In this document: one piece after another, positions 8,455-16,797 of the stretch
Numbering within the stretch: position 1 is the stretch's first letter
Layout: every line of letters begins with the position of its first letter
Program-made: the position numbers and the translations under genes
The notes under the pieces: model-generated
The model's database searches: none
The model's input: the letters and a program-made list of their open reading frames with translations, nothing else
What the model was told of the DNA's origin: nothing
DNA from: Lysobacter sp. A03
GTDB taxonomy: Bacteria > Pseudomonadota > Gammaproteobacteria > Xanthomonadales > Xanthomonadaceae
Length of the DNA: 48,371 nt
NCBI RefSeq assembly: GCF_000855665.1
Contig: NZ_JXSS01000052.1
Span: forward strand, 1 to 48,371
Direction: 5' to 3'

Positions 8455-8570
8455 CCATCTTCCGGCCACCGCTGGAGCGCGGCGCCGCAGGATTTGGCAC
8501 CCGTTCGCGGCTTGCGCTGCGATGGGTTGCCCCGGCTTCAAAGGGCCTGTCCCTCTGCCGGTCTCGATGG
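8455..8570 (-). promoter_or_regulatory. SAM-I (S-box) riboswitch
   Basis: The minus strand carries the S-box core in order: P1 CCATC, CGAGA, AGAGGGAC, AGGCCC, TTTGAAGCCGGGGCAACC, then GGGTGCCAAATCCTGC, and GGAAGATGG closing P1. These are the hallmark bases of the SAM-I aptamer, including the GGGAC...TGAA kink-turn elements and the GGTGCCAA-TCCTGC segment. Length, 116 bases, is typical. It lies in the leader of metX, the expected regulon. It fills most of the 316-base space between metX and the divergent gene. Confidence 0.92.
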
Positions 8571-8579
8571 GTGGCAGGC

Positions 8580-8608
8580 AGTGTGCCCACGCTTTTTGGA
8601 GATGTCAA
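8580..8608 (-). promoter_or_regulatory. predicted metX promoter
   Basis: A perfect -35 TTGACA (8608-8603) stands 17 bases from a weak -10 CACACT (8585-8580). The implied transcription start near 8573 is only a few bases before the first P1 base of the riboswitch, which supports the assignment. Confidence 0.5.
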
Positions 8609-8701
8609 TCGCTGTATCCGTATAAAGCGATGCCTTGCGGGATCCGGTCGTTCCGCGATGCAGCCGGCTGGCGTGAGCGGGCAGGCACTAGACTGCGCGG
8701 C

Positions 8702-9838
8702 ATGACCCTTTGCCGATTCCTCGCCGCGACCGGCGTGATCCTCGCCTTGACCGGCTGCGCCACCGCCCTGCAACGCAACAGCGACATCGCCCGCGGGGTT
8801 GATGCGAATGCTGCGTCCTTCCCCGTTGATGAGCGGGTGGTGCCCGAGCGCTACGTCTCGCCCGCCCACTCCGGCGTGGAACTGGACTCCCTCGCCACCT
8901 GGCCCGCGCCGGACGGGCGCACCTGGCTGATCGCCAGCGCCAAGGCCGCGCACATCCTGATGGTGTTCGATGCCGACACCGGCGAGTGGCTGCAGACCGT
9001 CGGCGGCACGGATGACGCCGCTCGCGCCTTCAAGCGCCCCAATGGCCTGGCCGTCCACGGCGACCGCCTGTTCGTCGCCGAGCGCGACAACCGCCGTGTG
9101 CAGGTGCTCGCCCTGCCGGGCTTCACCCCGCTCGGCACGTTCGGCGAAGACCAGCTGCGCAGCCCGTATGGCCTGTGGATCAACGAGGTCTCGCCGGGCG
9201 GGCTGGACGTGTATGTCACCGACAGCTTCATGTACGGCAAGCGCTTCGAGATCGTGCCGCCGCTTGCGGAGCTCGACCAGCGCGTGCGCCGCTTCCACGT
9301 CGAGCTGGATGACGATGGCTTCAGCGCCCGCTACCTGGGGTCGTTTGGTGACACCGCCGAGCCCGGCGCGCTGCGGGTGGTGGAATCCATCGCCGGCGAC
9401 CCGGCCTTTGACCGCCTGATGATCGCCGACGAGCGCTTCCCCGGCAGTTCCGGACGCAACGTATCGACGCTGCGCGAATACACCCTGGCCGGCAGGTACG
9501 CCGGCCGCAGCCTGCCCGAGGACACCTTCGCCACCGAAGCCGAAGGCGTCGCCCTGTGGGCCTGCAGCCCGGACACGGGCTACTGGGTCGCGGTGGACCA
9601 GCGCGAGACACGCACCGCCTTCTACCTGTTCAACCGCAGCGACCTCGCCCCCGCCGGCAGCTTCCGCGGCACCACCACCGCGATGTCAGACGGCATCGCC
9701 CTGCACGCCGCCAGCACCCCTGCGTTCCCCGACGGCGCGTTGTTTGCGGTGCACAACGACGAATCGGTGAGCGCGTTCGACCTGGCCGATATCGCCCGCA
9801 GCCTGAAGCTCGCAGCGGAATGCACCGACGCACGCTGA
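8702..9838 (+). CDS. lipoprotein with phytase-like beta-propeller
   Basis: A 378-residue protein with a lipoprotein signal (ILALTGC, lipobox LTGC, Cys at about residue 19). The rest reads as blades of a beta-propeller: RPNGLAVHGDRLFVAERDNRRVQVL is NHL-like, and the end, GYWVAVDQRETRTAFYLF with DGIAL, resembles the last blades of beta-propeller phytases. Calcium-dependent phosphatase activity is possible but not shown; the protein may be a non-enzymatic propeller. The ATG at 8702 directly precedes the signal peptide; longer readings of the frame enter the divergent metX leader. It overlaps the next gene by 19 bases. Confidence 0.7.
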   Translation: MTLCRFLAATGVILALTGCATALQRNSDIARGVDANAASFPVDERVVPERYVSPAHSGVELDSLATWPAPDGRTWLIASAKAAHILMVFDADTGEWLQTVGGTDDAARAFKRPNGLAVHGDRLFVAERDNRRVQVLALPGFTPLGTFGEDQLRSPYGLWINEVSPGGLDVYVTDSFMYGKRFEIVPPLAELDQRVRRFHVELDDDGFSARYLGSFGDTAEPGALRVVESIAGDPAFDRLMIADERFPGSSGRNVSTLREYTLAGRYAGRSLPEDTFATEAEGVALWACSPDTGYWVAVDQRETRTAFYLFNRSDLAPAGSFRGTTTAMSDGIALHAASTPAFPDGALFAVHNDESVSAFDLADIARSLKLAAECTDAR

Positions 9839-10701
9839 GCCGCAGCTGGCAAGCGCGCGTGGGCATATGGGCCGTTGCGCTTGCGATCGTCGCCGCCATT
9901 GCGCCCGCCGAAGCCGCCACGCCTGCGGCAGACTTCGCCGATAGCGGAGCGGCGCGCGTACGCATCGAGGCCACCGACGACGGCTATCACGCCTGGGCCG
10001 ACAATCCCCTGCCCGGCCCCATCGAGGTGAGGCTGCGTTACCGCCAGCGGCACAACACCGTGGCCTCACCGGCGCTGCCCGCGCGTGCCACCGTTCCGGC
10101 CGGCGGCAGCACAGTCGTCGCCGCCTTCCGTGCCGCCGACCCCTCGCGCGCGGTCGACTTCGACCTGATCCTGGACAGCGTGCCCGGCAACCCGAGTGCG
10201 CAGCCGCGCGATGTGACTTACCTGCTGCCGCTGACAAAAGACACGCCAGTCATGATCGATCAGGGCTTCGCCGGCAGCTTCAGTCACGACGATGAGGAAA
10301 ACCGCTACGCCATCGACTTCGCCGTACCGGTCGGCACCGCTGTGCTGGCGGCGCGCGACGGCGTGGTGATGCAGGTGATCGACCGCTACCCCGATGCGGG
10401 ACGCAGCAACGCAAACCGACGCCCCGACGCCTCATCCGCCGACACTCTGCTGCGCAACGCCAACCTCGTCCGCGTCCTGCATGAGGACGGCAGCATGGCG
10501 CTGTATGCGCACCTGCAACAGGATGGCACCGTCGTCGAGGCGGGCGAGCGCGTGCGTACCGGCCAGCACATCGGCTGGTCCGGCAACACCGGCTTCAGCA
10601 CCGCCCCGCACCTGCACTTCGCCGTGCAGGTCAACCGCGGCATGCGGCTAGTGTCACTGCCCTTCCGGATGGAAGGCGTGGGCGAAACCGCGGCAGACTA
10701 G
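9820..10701 (+). CDS. secreted M23-family (LytM-like) protein with altered zinc site
   Basis: A 293-residue protein with a signal peptide (IWAVALAIVAAIAPAEA, cleavage after AEA), an N-terminal beta-rich region and a C-terminal M23 domain. The domain has ENRYAIDFAVPVGT, where the usual first ligand His (four residues before the Asp) is Arg, followed by MALYAHLQQDG and the closing HLHF motif. The Asp and both later His residues are kept. Canonical M23 enzymes are zinc endopeptidases of peptidoglycan; loss of the first His suggests altered metal binding or a regulatory role. The start ATG lies inside the end of the preceding gene, implying co-translation. Confidence 0.75.
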   Translation: MHRRTLSRSWQARVGIWAVALAIVAAIAPAEAATPAADFADSGAARVRIEATDDGYHAWADNPLPGPIEVRLRYRQRHNTVASPALPARATVPAGGSTVVAAFRAADPSRAVDFDLILDSVPGNPSAQPRDVTYLLPLTKDTPVMIDQGFAGSFSHDDEENRYAIDFAVPVGTAVLAARDGVVMQVIDRYPDAGRSNANRRPDASSADTLLRNANLVRVLHEDGSMALYAHLQQDGTVVEAGERVRTGQHIGWSGNTGFSTAPHLHFAVQVNRGMRLVSLPFRMEGVGETAAD

Positions 10702-10738
10702 AAGCAAGGAAGCGCGACACCAACCAAGGAGGGGTCCA

Positions 10739-11406
10739 ATGCAGCCTGATAGCACACCCGAGTCAAACCTTTTCCAGCTCAGTGAGCGTGCACTCGGACA
10801 AAAGCCCACAACCGAGGAAGTGACTGAATTCACCACCCTGCTCTGCGCGCAGCAGTTGTTTGTCCGTGGCATACGCGACCCCGCCGACCCCGCTGCATTG
10901 CACCTCGGCGTACTCGACCTGGAAGACGGCGGCGAGCCATATCTCTATCTCGCCACCAGCCGCGATCTGGCTGACTCACTTCCCGGAACCGGCCCAGCGA
11001 CGAGGCGATCCGCGCCGCATATCCGACTGCATTCGCGCGCTGGCTGTATGACTACTGTCGCGCCCACTCCGACATCCGCGAAGCCCGCCTGGCGTTAGCG
11101 CGCCTCGGCAATAGCTCCCAGCCGGATGTGGTGGTAGGACTTGAGGCGGGCGCCGCCTACAGCCATATGGATCGGATCAGTGCCGAATCGCGCCGCCTGC
11201 TCAAGCCCGGACAGGTCTTCTACACGGAAGACCAGATCACCGGAATGGGCCAAGGTGGCTCGTTGGCCGAAGATCTCCAGCGACATCCGCCGCTCTACCG
11301 CAAGAACAACCCACAGGGTTGGTGGAGCCGACTGATGCGAAGGCTCAAGCCGGCGCCATTGGTGTGCATCAACGTGGAACTGCTCGATGAGCAGCCGCAG
11401 CGGTGA
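10739..11406 (+). pseudogene. SseB-like protein gene, frameshifted
   Basis: A strong ribosome site (AAGGAGGGG) and ATG open a reading frame that runs into the wrong frame near 10993-10995; the +1-shifted frame carries on to a stop at 11406. Adding one C to the CCC at 10993 joins LATSRDLADSLPGTGP to SDEAIRAAYPTAFARWLYDY and gives a 222-residue protein. The joined product resembles SseB (enhanced serine sensitivity) proteins: an N-terminal half with LFVRGI and LYLATSRDL, then IREARLALARLG, VVVGLEAG and a PPLYRK end. Family match is moderate. The missing base could be a mutation or a homopolymer sequence error. Cytoplasmic by lack of signal. Confidence 0.6.
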
Positions 11407-11482
11407 CCATTTCCGTCACATCGCACGCCAAAACAGACCAATTGCGTCACCTCAACGACCTAAGTCACCGGCCAAACGTGAC
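11403..11482 (+). promoter_or_regulatory. cluster of GTCAC boxes upstream of pilA promoter
   Basis: Five copies of GTCAC or its complement GTGAC occur in 80 bases: 11403-11407 (GTGAC), 11415-11419, 11446-11450, 11464-11468 (GTCAC) and 11478-11482 (GTGAC). They lie about 45-120 bases before the sigma-54 promoter, where an enhancer-binding regulator such as PilR would act. Confidence 0.4.
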
Positions 11483-11523
11483 TGCCGGTTCAGTTTCGAT
11501 ACCCAAACCTCAAAAAACCACAC

Positions 11524-11540
11524 TTGGCACGGGAAATGCG
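11524..11540 (+). promoter_or_regulatory. sigma-54 (RpoN) promoter of pilA
   Basis: TTGGCACGGGAAATGCG has the invariant GG (11526-11527) and GC (11538-11539) of -24/-12 promoters, ten bases apart, with a near-consensus TGGCAC. pilA genes in pseudomonads and xanthomonads are known RpoN/PilR targets. The start at about 11550 gives an 88-base leader with an AGGGG ribosome site at 11626-11630. Confidence 0.85.
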
Positions 11541-11637
11541 TAGATTACCGTGCACGTGCCAACCAGCACGGCTGCCCGAGGACCGGAACGCCCGGCTCAG
11601 AGGCACGTGAATACTGACCACTCCTAGGGGAAACACC

Positions 11638-12072
11638 ATGAAGAATGTACAGAAAGGTTTTACGCTCATCGAGCTGATGATCGTTGTTGCAATCATCGCC
11701 ATCTTGGCTGCCATTGCGCTGCCTGCTTATCAGGATTACGTCGCGAAGTCGCAGGTTACTGCCGGCCTCGCCGATATTCGTGGCGGCGTGACTGCGTTTG
11801 AAGAAGGGATACAGTCCGGCACCCGCACCGGGACTGCAACAGCAGAAGACCTCGGCCTCGCTACCAGCACCGCGCGCTGCGCCATCGAGGCCGATGGTGA
11901 CTGGACTGACGAAAGCGGGCAGACAATCGAATGCACGCTGAAGGGGAATCCCCGCGTAGTCGGCGGAACCGTGACGTTGGAGCGCAATACCTCTGGGCAG
12001 TGGGATTGCGCAGTAGCGGACGGTACTGCAACCATGAAGGATTCTTACATCCCGGCTGGCTGCACGCACTAA
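11638..12072 (+). CDS. pilA: type IV major pilin, first copy
   Basis: A 144-residue prepilin with a 7-residue leader MKNVQKG cut before Phe by PilD, then the standard hydrophobic helix [20 protein letters not shown] with the conserved Glu5. The globular part has four cysteines in the order [15 protein letters not shown] and PAGC; the last pair would form the C-terminal D-region loop. The pilin assembles into type IV pili used for twitching, adhesion and DNA uptake. Preceded by a sigma-54 promoter. A palindrome follows, then a second pilin gene with the same cysteine order. Confidence 0.95.
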   Translation: MKNVQKGFTLIELMIVVAIIAILAAIALPAYQDYVAKSQVTAGLADIRGGVTAFEEGIQSGTRTGTATAEDLGLATSTARCAIEADGDWTDESGQTIECTLKGNPRVVGGTVTLERNTSGQWDCAVADGTATMKDSYIPAGCTH

Positions 12073-12104
12073 CCTTTAGGCTAAATACCGCCAAGGTTAA
12101 CGAC

Positions 12105-12132
12105 GAGGAAGGGGCGAATTCGCCCCTTCCTC
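12105..12132 (+). terminator. perfect 28-bp palindrome between the two pilin genes
   Basis: Two 14-base arms (GAGGAAGGGGCGAA and its exact complement) meet without a loop, 32 bases after the pilA stop. As RNA it would form a strong hairpin with a short forced loop. It lacks a T-run, so it could be a weak terminator, an RNA-stabilising 3' structure, or both, lowering expression of the second pilin. Confidence 0.55.
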
Positions 12133-12178
12133 ATTAGTGACCAAAAATACTTCAAGACATCAAGGCTGGGGGAATATC

Positions 12179-12583
12179 ATGGACGAACATGGTGGATTCA
12201 CCTTGATCGAGTTGATGATTGTTATTGCCATCATTGGCATTTTGACGGCGATAGCATTACCTTCCTATCAAAACTATGTAATCAAGTCTCAAATCGCAGC
12301 CGGCGTCGCTGAGATATCCGGTGGCCGTACGATGTTCGAATCCCAGATCCTTGCTAACAACTTTACAACATTCGACCTAGCGGATATCGGCCTACCTGTG
12401 ACGACGGCACGATGCAGACTATCGATGGATTCATCTGAGACGGGATTTATTCGATGCTCCTTGAAGGGCAATCCGATGGTCACCGGTAAAACTATCGAGA
12501 TAGCGCGCAGCACCTCCGGCATCTGGATGTGCAGAGTGGACAGAGGGATTGCACCAAAGTTCTGGCCCGCGGGCTGCCAATAA
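12179..12583 (+). CDS. pilA: type IV pilin, second copy
   Basis: A 134-residue prepilin starting MDEHGG, with cleavage before [20 protein letters not shown]. The globular domain repeats the pattern of the first copy ([19 protein letters not shown]), showing a tandem duplication that has diverged strongly. The ATG at 12179 has GGGGGAA upstream; a GTG at 12137 would add 14 residues to the leader, overlap nothing, and is less likely. Base composition is clearly more AT-rich than the surrounding genes, unlike the first copy, so gene exchange or relaxed selection is possible. Its role could be a minor or alternative pilin. Confidence 0.9.
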   Translation: MDEHGGFTLIELMIVIAIIGILTAIALPSYQNYVIKSQIAAGVAEISGGRTMFESQILANNFTTFDLADIGLPVTTARCRLSMDSSETGFIRCSLKGNPMVTGKTIEIARSTSGIWMCRVDRGIAPKFWPAGCQ

Positions 12584-12629
12584 TGCCCCGCCCAAGCATG
12601 GTGCCTCAGTGCAGTCAGCAATCCACGCG

Positions 12630-14549
12630 ATGAACCCGACCTTGTCGAGGCCGCGGCCCTTCTGGCTTTGCGCAATCCTGGTCACGTTGGTGGCACTGGT
12701 CTACTGGCCCGGGCTCAGCGGCCCATTTTTGTTTGACGATTTTCCAACGCTCGTCGATAACGCGCGCCTGCATACCACCTCGCTTGCGCCTGACGCCATA
12801 TGGAAGGCCGCTTTCAGCTTCGACCCTGGTGGTGGCAGCCGCCCGCTGTCCATGGGCAGCTTCGCGATCAACCACGCGATCAGTGGGCTGAACCCCTGGG
12901 CCTACAAGCTGACCGGTCTGGCCGTGCACCTATTAAATGCACTGCTGGTCGCCCTACTGTGCCTACAGGTACTTCCAATGGCTGGCGTCGCCGAGCGCCA
13001 TGCTCCCTGGGCCGCTCTCTCGATCGCGTTGGTGTGGGCCGTTCATCCATTGCAGATATCCACCGTGCTGTATGTCGTACAGCGCATGGAAACCCTGTCG
13101 CTCACCTTTGTCCTGCTGGCTTTAAACTCCTATCTGATCGGCCGCCGAAGGCAAGCCGATGGCCACCGCGGTTGGCCGTGGTTGGTCGCCTGCCTGCCGC
13201 TGGCAGCGCTAGGGCTGGCAAGCAAGGAAACCGCCGTGCTTCTGCCGGCATACACACTCGCGCTGGAGTTGACGGTTCTCAGCTTCGCGGCGCTGCGTCC
13301 CGCCACCCGACAAGGCTGGCGCTGGACGTATGCCGCCGGCACAGTTGCCGCACTATTGCTGTTCGTTTTCTGGGCAATTCCCCATTACGCCACCATAGAC
13401 GCGTACGCCATCCGCGATTTCAACGCTCCTGAACGGGTATTGAGCCAGTTGCGCATCCTGCCGATGTATCTGGGGCAGATCCTCTTGCCGCTACCGGGCA
13501 CGATGCTGTTCTATTACGACGATTACACCGCTTCCACCTCCCTTCGGGCTCCGATCAGCACCTTGATGGGAGGACTGTTGTTACTCGCGCTTCTTGCGTC
13601 CGCATGGCTTCTGCGACGCAAGGCGCCGCTTTTCGCCCTCGGGGTGTTCTGGTTCCTGTTCGCCCATACGCTGACCAGCAACGTGATCGCCCTGGAACTG
13701 GTGTTTGAACACCGTAATTACTTCGCTCTGTTGGGCGTGCTGTTGGCAATCGCCGAACTTGTCCGCCTTCTTCCCGTACGTGATGGACCCGCGATCAAAT
13801 ATGCAGGTGTCGCCGTCCTGATTCTCGGCATTGGTGCGCTGGGCATGCTGCGTTCGGCAACGTGGGGCGAGAGGCTGTTGCTGTCGACCGATCTAGCCAC
13901 GTCCAATCCACAATCGACCCGCGCAGCGCACGAACTTGGCGTGCTGTATTACGAAATGGCTGATGGGTCCAGCGACTCGCCGTTCTTCAGCTTTGCCCGG
14001 AACCAGTTCGAACGGGAGGCACAATTGCCCCACGCGTCCATTCTGGGGGAACAAGCGTTGATCCTCATGGCGGCTTCCGCGGGCCAGCCTGTGAAAGATC
14101 AATGGTGGGAGGGACTGCTGGGAAAACTGCGGGAACGACCCGTCACGCCTGAAACCACCCAGGCCATGTTCGGCCTGCTGCAAAATCGCATCAAGGGTGC
14201 CGAATTGAATGACGACCATTTGACCGCGGCATTCATCACGATGTTCTCAAAGGCCACCCTCCCGCCCTACAGCTACGCGCAGTTCGGCGACTATGTGTTG
14301 AACCAGTTGGGGGATGAAGCCCTCGCTGACCAGGTGTTCTCGCTTGCGGTGGAGCGAAGCCTGGAGTCGCCCGATTACGCGGCGCAGATAGTCCGCGTAC
14401 TCACCGAACAGGGCCACACCCGACAGGCCGGAGTCGCGAGGCAACGTGCAGAGCAGTTGGGTCTGATGGGTAAAGGGAGTACGCCGTTCGCGCCGTCAGC
14501 TGAAGGGCACGGGCCAGCCCCCGGCGTGCCCGCACCCTCCCTCGATTAG
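12630..14549 (+). CDS. GT-C membrane glycosyltransferase, candidate pilin oligosaccharyltransferase
   Basis: A 639-residue polytopic membrane protein. The N-terminus has LVYWPGLSGPFLFDDFPTL, in which the FDD pair in the first periplasmic loop is the acidic motif of GT-C (TMTC/PMT-like) enzymes using lipid-linked sugars. About eleven hydrophobic segments follow up to residue about 430, then a soluble helical, TPR-like C-terminal domain. Its position right after two pilin genes parallels TfpO/TfpW in other bacteria, where the neighbour glycosylates the pilin. That job is inferred from context and fold; the acceptor site is not known. The start at 12630 lies 46 bases after the second pilin; a TTG further upstream overlaps that gene. 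No T-run terminator follows. Confidence 0.7.
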   Translation: MNPTLSRPRPFWLCAILVTLVALVYWPGLSGPFLFDDFPTLVDNARLHTTSLAPDAIWKAAFSFDPGGGSRPLSMGSFAINHAISGLNPWAYKLTGLAVHLLNALLVALLCLQVLPMAGVAERHAPWAALSIALVWAVHPLQISTVLYVVQRMETLSLTFVLLALNSYLIGRRRQADGHRGWPWLVACLPLAALGLASKETAVLLPAYTLALELTVLSFAALRPATRQGWRWTYAAGTVAALLLFVFWAIPHYATIDAYAIRDFNAPERVLSQLRILPMYLGQILLPLPGTMLFYYDDYTASTSLRAPISTLMGGLLLLALLASAWLLRRKAPLFALGVFWFLFAHTLTSNVIALELVFEHRNYFALLGVLLAIAELVRLLPVRDGPAIKYAGVAVLILGIGALGMLRSATWGERLLLSTDLATSNPQSTRAAHELGVLYYEMADGSSDSPFFSFARNQFEREAQLPHASILGEQALILMAASAGQPVKDQWWEGLLGKLRERPVTPETTQAMFGLLQNRIKGAELNDDHLTAAFITMFSKATLPPYSYAQFGDYVLNQLGDEALADQVFSLAVERSLESPDYAAQIVRVLTEQGHTRQAGVARQRAEQLGLMGKGSTPFAPSAEGHGPAPGVPAPSLD

Positions 14550-14653
14550 CGGCCGCAAAGGCGATGCTGCTCCAGCAGCCGGTGAATCGGCGGTCGCCCG
14601 GTTCCGCCCAGTCAGTACACCGGCGCGCGAGCTGTCGACCGAAGACTCGCGAG

Positions 14654-15850
14654 CTACTTGCCGACGCCACGCTTGGAACACAACTGCCTCCAAGCGGCGG
14701 CCAATTGCCGCGCCGAGATCCACTCCCTGAAATAATTCCGCAGTAAATGGCCACGCGCTTGGCCGCGTTCCATTTCATCCAGCAACTGCAGGATGGCCGC
14801 GGGTAGCGCACCCGGATCGCACGGATCCACCGGCACAATGGGCGGATACGGTACGCCGGCCGGCAGCGAGAGCTCGCCTTGGCTGATCACCGGTCGCCCG
14901 GCCGCAAAGTACATGTACAGCTTGAATGGCAATACCCTGGCCGCTTTGTTCGATCCACCGAACACTCCCAAACAGATATCCGCCTCCGCAATCTCCTGAA
15001 CCATCACATCCAATGGCTGCCACTCCCGCAGCCAGGTAACCCGTGTGTTCCCGGACTCGCGGAGTGCATGCTCCACCTGGCTGCCCATCTGCCCATTACC
15101 AATCAGACGGAACTCAATACGTGGTTCATGGCGTAGCGCATGAACGGCCTCAAGCACCACTTCAATGCCATGCAAGGGAATCATTGTCCCAATGAAGAGC
15201 ACACGGACGCGGCCCGTTGCAGCATTCCGGCGTGGCGGAATGCCAAGGAACGGCGCCTCCACGACGGCAAGCGGGACGGAGTGGACGCGCTCGGGATCAA
15301 GACCGAAGTCCATCACCATCTTGTGCGCATTGGCTTCGGTATCGACCAGAACCGAATCCGCGCTGCGTAGCGCGCGTGCTTCGATGTGCCGCAGGAACCT
15401 TGAGGCCGGTGATCCACTTTGGTCCCTCCTGCGGTCACAGAACATCGAGTCCCAAACGGAGATGTAGGCGTCTGCAATAACGCGTTGTCGCCAGCGTCGT
15501 GGCATCCATGAGAGCCAATAAAGCACGAACAATGACGGGTACGGCACGTAGGCGAAAGTTTGTCGGGTGTGGCGGGTGAACTGAATCCGCAGTGCCTGAA
15601 ATAGGCCACGCAAAATCAATGCGGCTGCAACGCGGCCGCGACCAATCCACGAACCGCTTGCAGTGCGCCACAGGTGAATGTCCTCCGGCAGCCAATCCAC
15701 ACAATCGACGACGTGCCAATCCGGCATCTGCCGAAGCAACTCGATCGTGGCCGCGGCATTTGGATAGCCGCTGCCGCGAAGGCCGGTACCGTAGGCGATC
15801 AAACGGACTTGATCCTCGCGCCGGACCTCCAGCGGCTGTTGCACACCCAT
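14654..15850 (-). CDS. glycosyltransferase, GT4 type
   Basis: A 398-residue GT-B fold glycosyltransferase. The C-terminal half is typical: VRVLFIGTMIPLHGIEVVLEA, then RLIGNGQMG, and a donor-site region LPFKLYMYFAAGRPVISQGE. The N-terminal half has RLIAYGTGLRG, a glycan-acceptor domain, and a basic hydrophobic stretch (FVLYWLSWMPRRWRQR) suited to the membrane surface. It probably adds a sugar from a nucleotide donor to a lipid-linked acceptor. The start ATG overlaps the stop of the upstream membrane gene by one base (TGATG), so the two are coupled. Substrate not predictable. It converges on the GT-C gene. Confidence 0.85.
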   Translation of the reverse strand: MGVQQPLEVRREDQVRLIAYGTGLRGSGYPNAAATIELLRQMPDWHVVDCVDWLPEDIHLWRTASGSWIGRGRVAAALILRGLFQALRIQFTRHTRQTFAYVPYPSLFVLYWLSWMPRRWRQRVIADAYISVWDSMFCDRRRDQSGSPASRFLRHIEARALRSADSVLVDTEANAHKMVMDFGLDPERVHSVPLAVVEAPFLGIPPRRNAATGRVRVLFIGTMIPLHGIEVVLEAVHALRHEPRIEFRLIGNGQMGSQVEHALRESGNTRVTWLREWQPLDVMVQEIAEADICLGVFGGSNKAARVLPFKLYMYFAAGRPVISQGELSLPAGVPYPPIVPVDPCDPGALPAAILQLLDEMERGQARGHLLRNYFREWISARQLAAAWRQLCSKRGVGK

Positions 15851-16797
15851 CAGGCAACCTGCCGTCGAATTTGACCGCGGGTGAACGAGGCAACCGCGAA
15901 GCAAAGCCCGTCGCCAAGCATCGTTACCACTCGACACATAAGCACGAACAAAAGCAGTTCATCTCCCGGTGCCGAGCCATGCAACAACAACAGCATGATT
16001 CCTTCCCTCACACCCAGACCGGCCGGTGCGCCGGGCGCAAGGAAACCGAGCGTCCACGACAGCGCGAAACTGGCGGTTACCAGCGCCAGATCGACCTCCA
16101 CGGGCAGCCCGATCGCTCGCGCAACCAGCCATAACGCCAGCCCGACCGTGACAAAGTTGAGCGCATAGGCAGCTAATGCGATTGTGGTCGTTGCGGCCTG
16201 CGGGAGCCTTGCAACGGCGGAAAGAATACGCAGCCACCCCGAACGGTGATTGCGCAGGCAGTCAACGCGCTTGCGCACAATTGCCAGTGTGAGCGTCAAC
16301 GCCAATAGTGCGGCTGCCAGCAGGATGAGCGAACCGCGTGCATCTCCGGGCAGTTGTGCCAAACCTCGGGTCGAAAGACCGAGTGCAAGGAGACCGACCC
16401 CGACACTCGCGCAAACGGTAAGCGCGGTTTCCTGGATGACCGTGGCCGCAAATGCAGTGGGTGTCATTTCCGAGCGCAACGACAAGGCAGCGCGTGTCGC
16501 ATGCTGGGCAATGTTTCCGGGCACGTATTTGGCGATCTGGGTGATTCCAATCAGGCGCGCAAGTCCGACGGTCGTCCAGCGCTCCCCCACACCCGAAAGC
16601 AGGCGCACCCACGCCCACGCGGTCACCGGAACAATGGTGGTGTAAAGGAGTGCAGCTACGATCACGGCGCATGCCAAGGTTGGAGATGCCAACGCTGCGA
16701 GCGCATCCGCATGCAGGTTGCGTAGCGCGAACCAGGTGAAATAGCCGATCATGGCGAGTGCGACACATGCACCGAGTGCACGCCAAATCCGGTTCAC
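15850..16797 (-). CDS. flippase-like integral membrane protein (LPG-synthase TM / UPF0104 type)
   Basis: About 315 residues with roughly eight transmembrane segments. The motifs (ITQIAKYVPGNIAQH, then APGAPAGLGVREG) match the lysylphosphatidylglycerol synthase transmembrane family, whose lone membrane part often sits with glycosyltransferases and is thought to move or handle lipid-linked sugars. The GTG start at 16797 overlaps the upstream stop (GTGA); an ATG at 16833 would add 12 residues and overlap the upstream gene further. No MprF synthase domain is present. Function inferred. Confidence 0.8.
   Translation of the reverse strand: MNRIWRALGACVALAMIGYFTWFALRNLHADALAALASPTLACAVIVAALLYTTIVPVTAWAWVRLLSGVGERWTTVGLARLIGITQIAKYVPGNIAQHATRAALSLRSEMTPTAFAATVIQETALTVCASVGVGLLALGLSTRGLAQLPGDARGSLILLAAALLALTLTLAIVRKRVDCLRNHRSGWLRILSAVARLPQAATTTIALAAYALNFVTVGLALWLVARAIGLPVEVDLALVTASFALSWTLGFLAPGAPAGLGVREGIMLLLLHGSAPGDELLLFVLMCRVVTMLGDGLCFAVASFTRGQIRRQVA

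Noticed and set aside
7559-9298. A 579-codon minus-strand frame across the metX leader and the phytase-like gene
   Set aside because: It runs through the riboswitch and antisense to a lipoprotein gene with a good signal peptide; no conserved motif.
11638-12583. Pilin pair considered as part of a type II secretion pseudopilin set
   Set aside because: No gsp genes nearby; the sigma-54 promoter, four-cysteine plan and pilB-pilC-pilD context indicate type IV pili.
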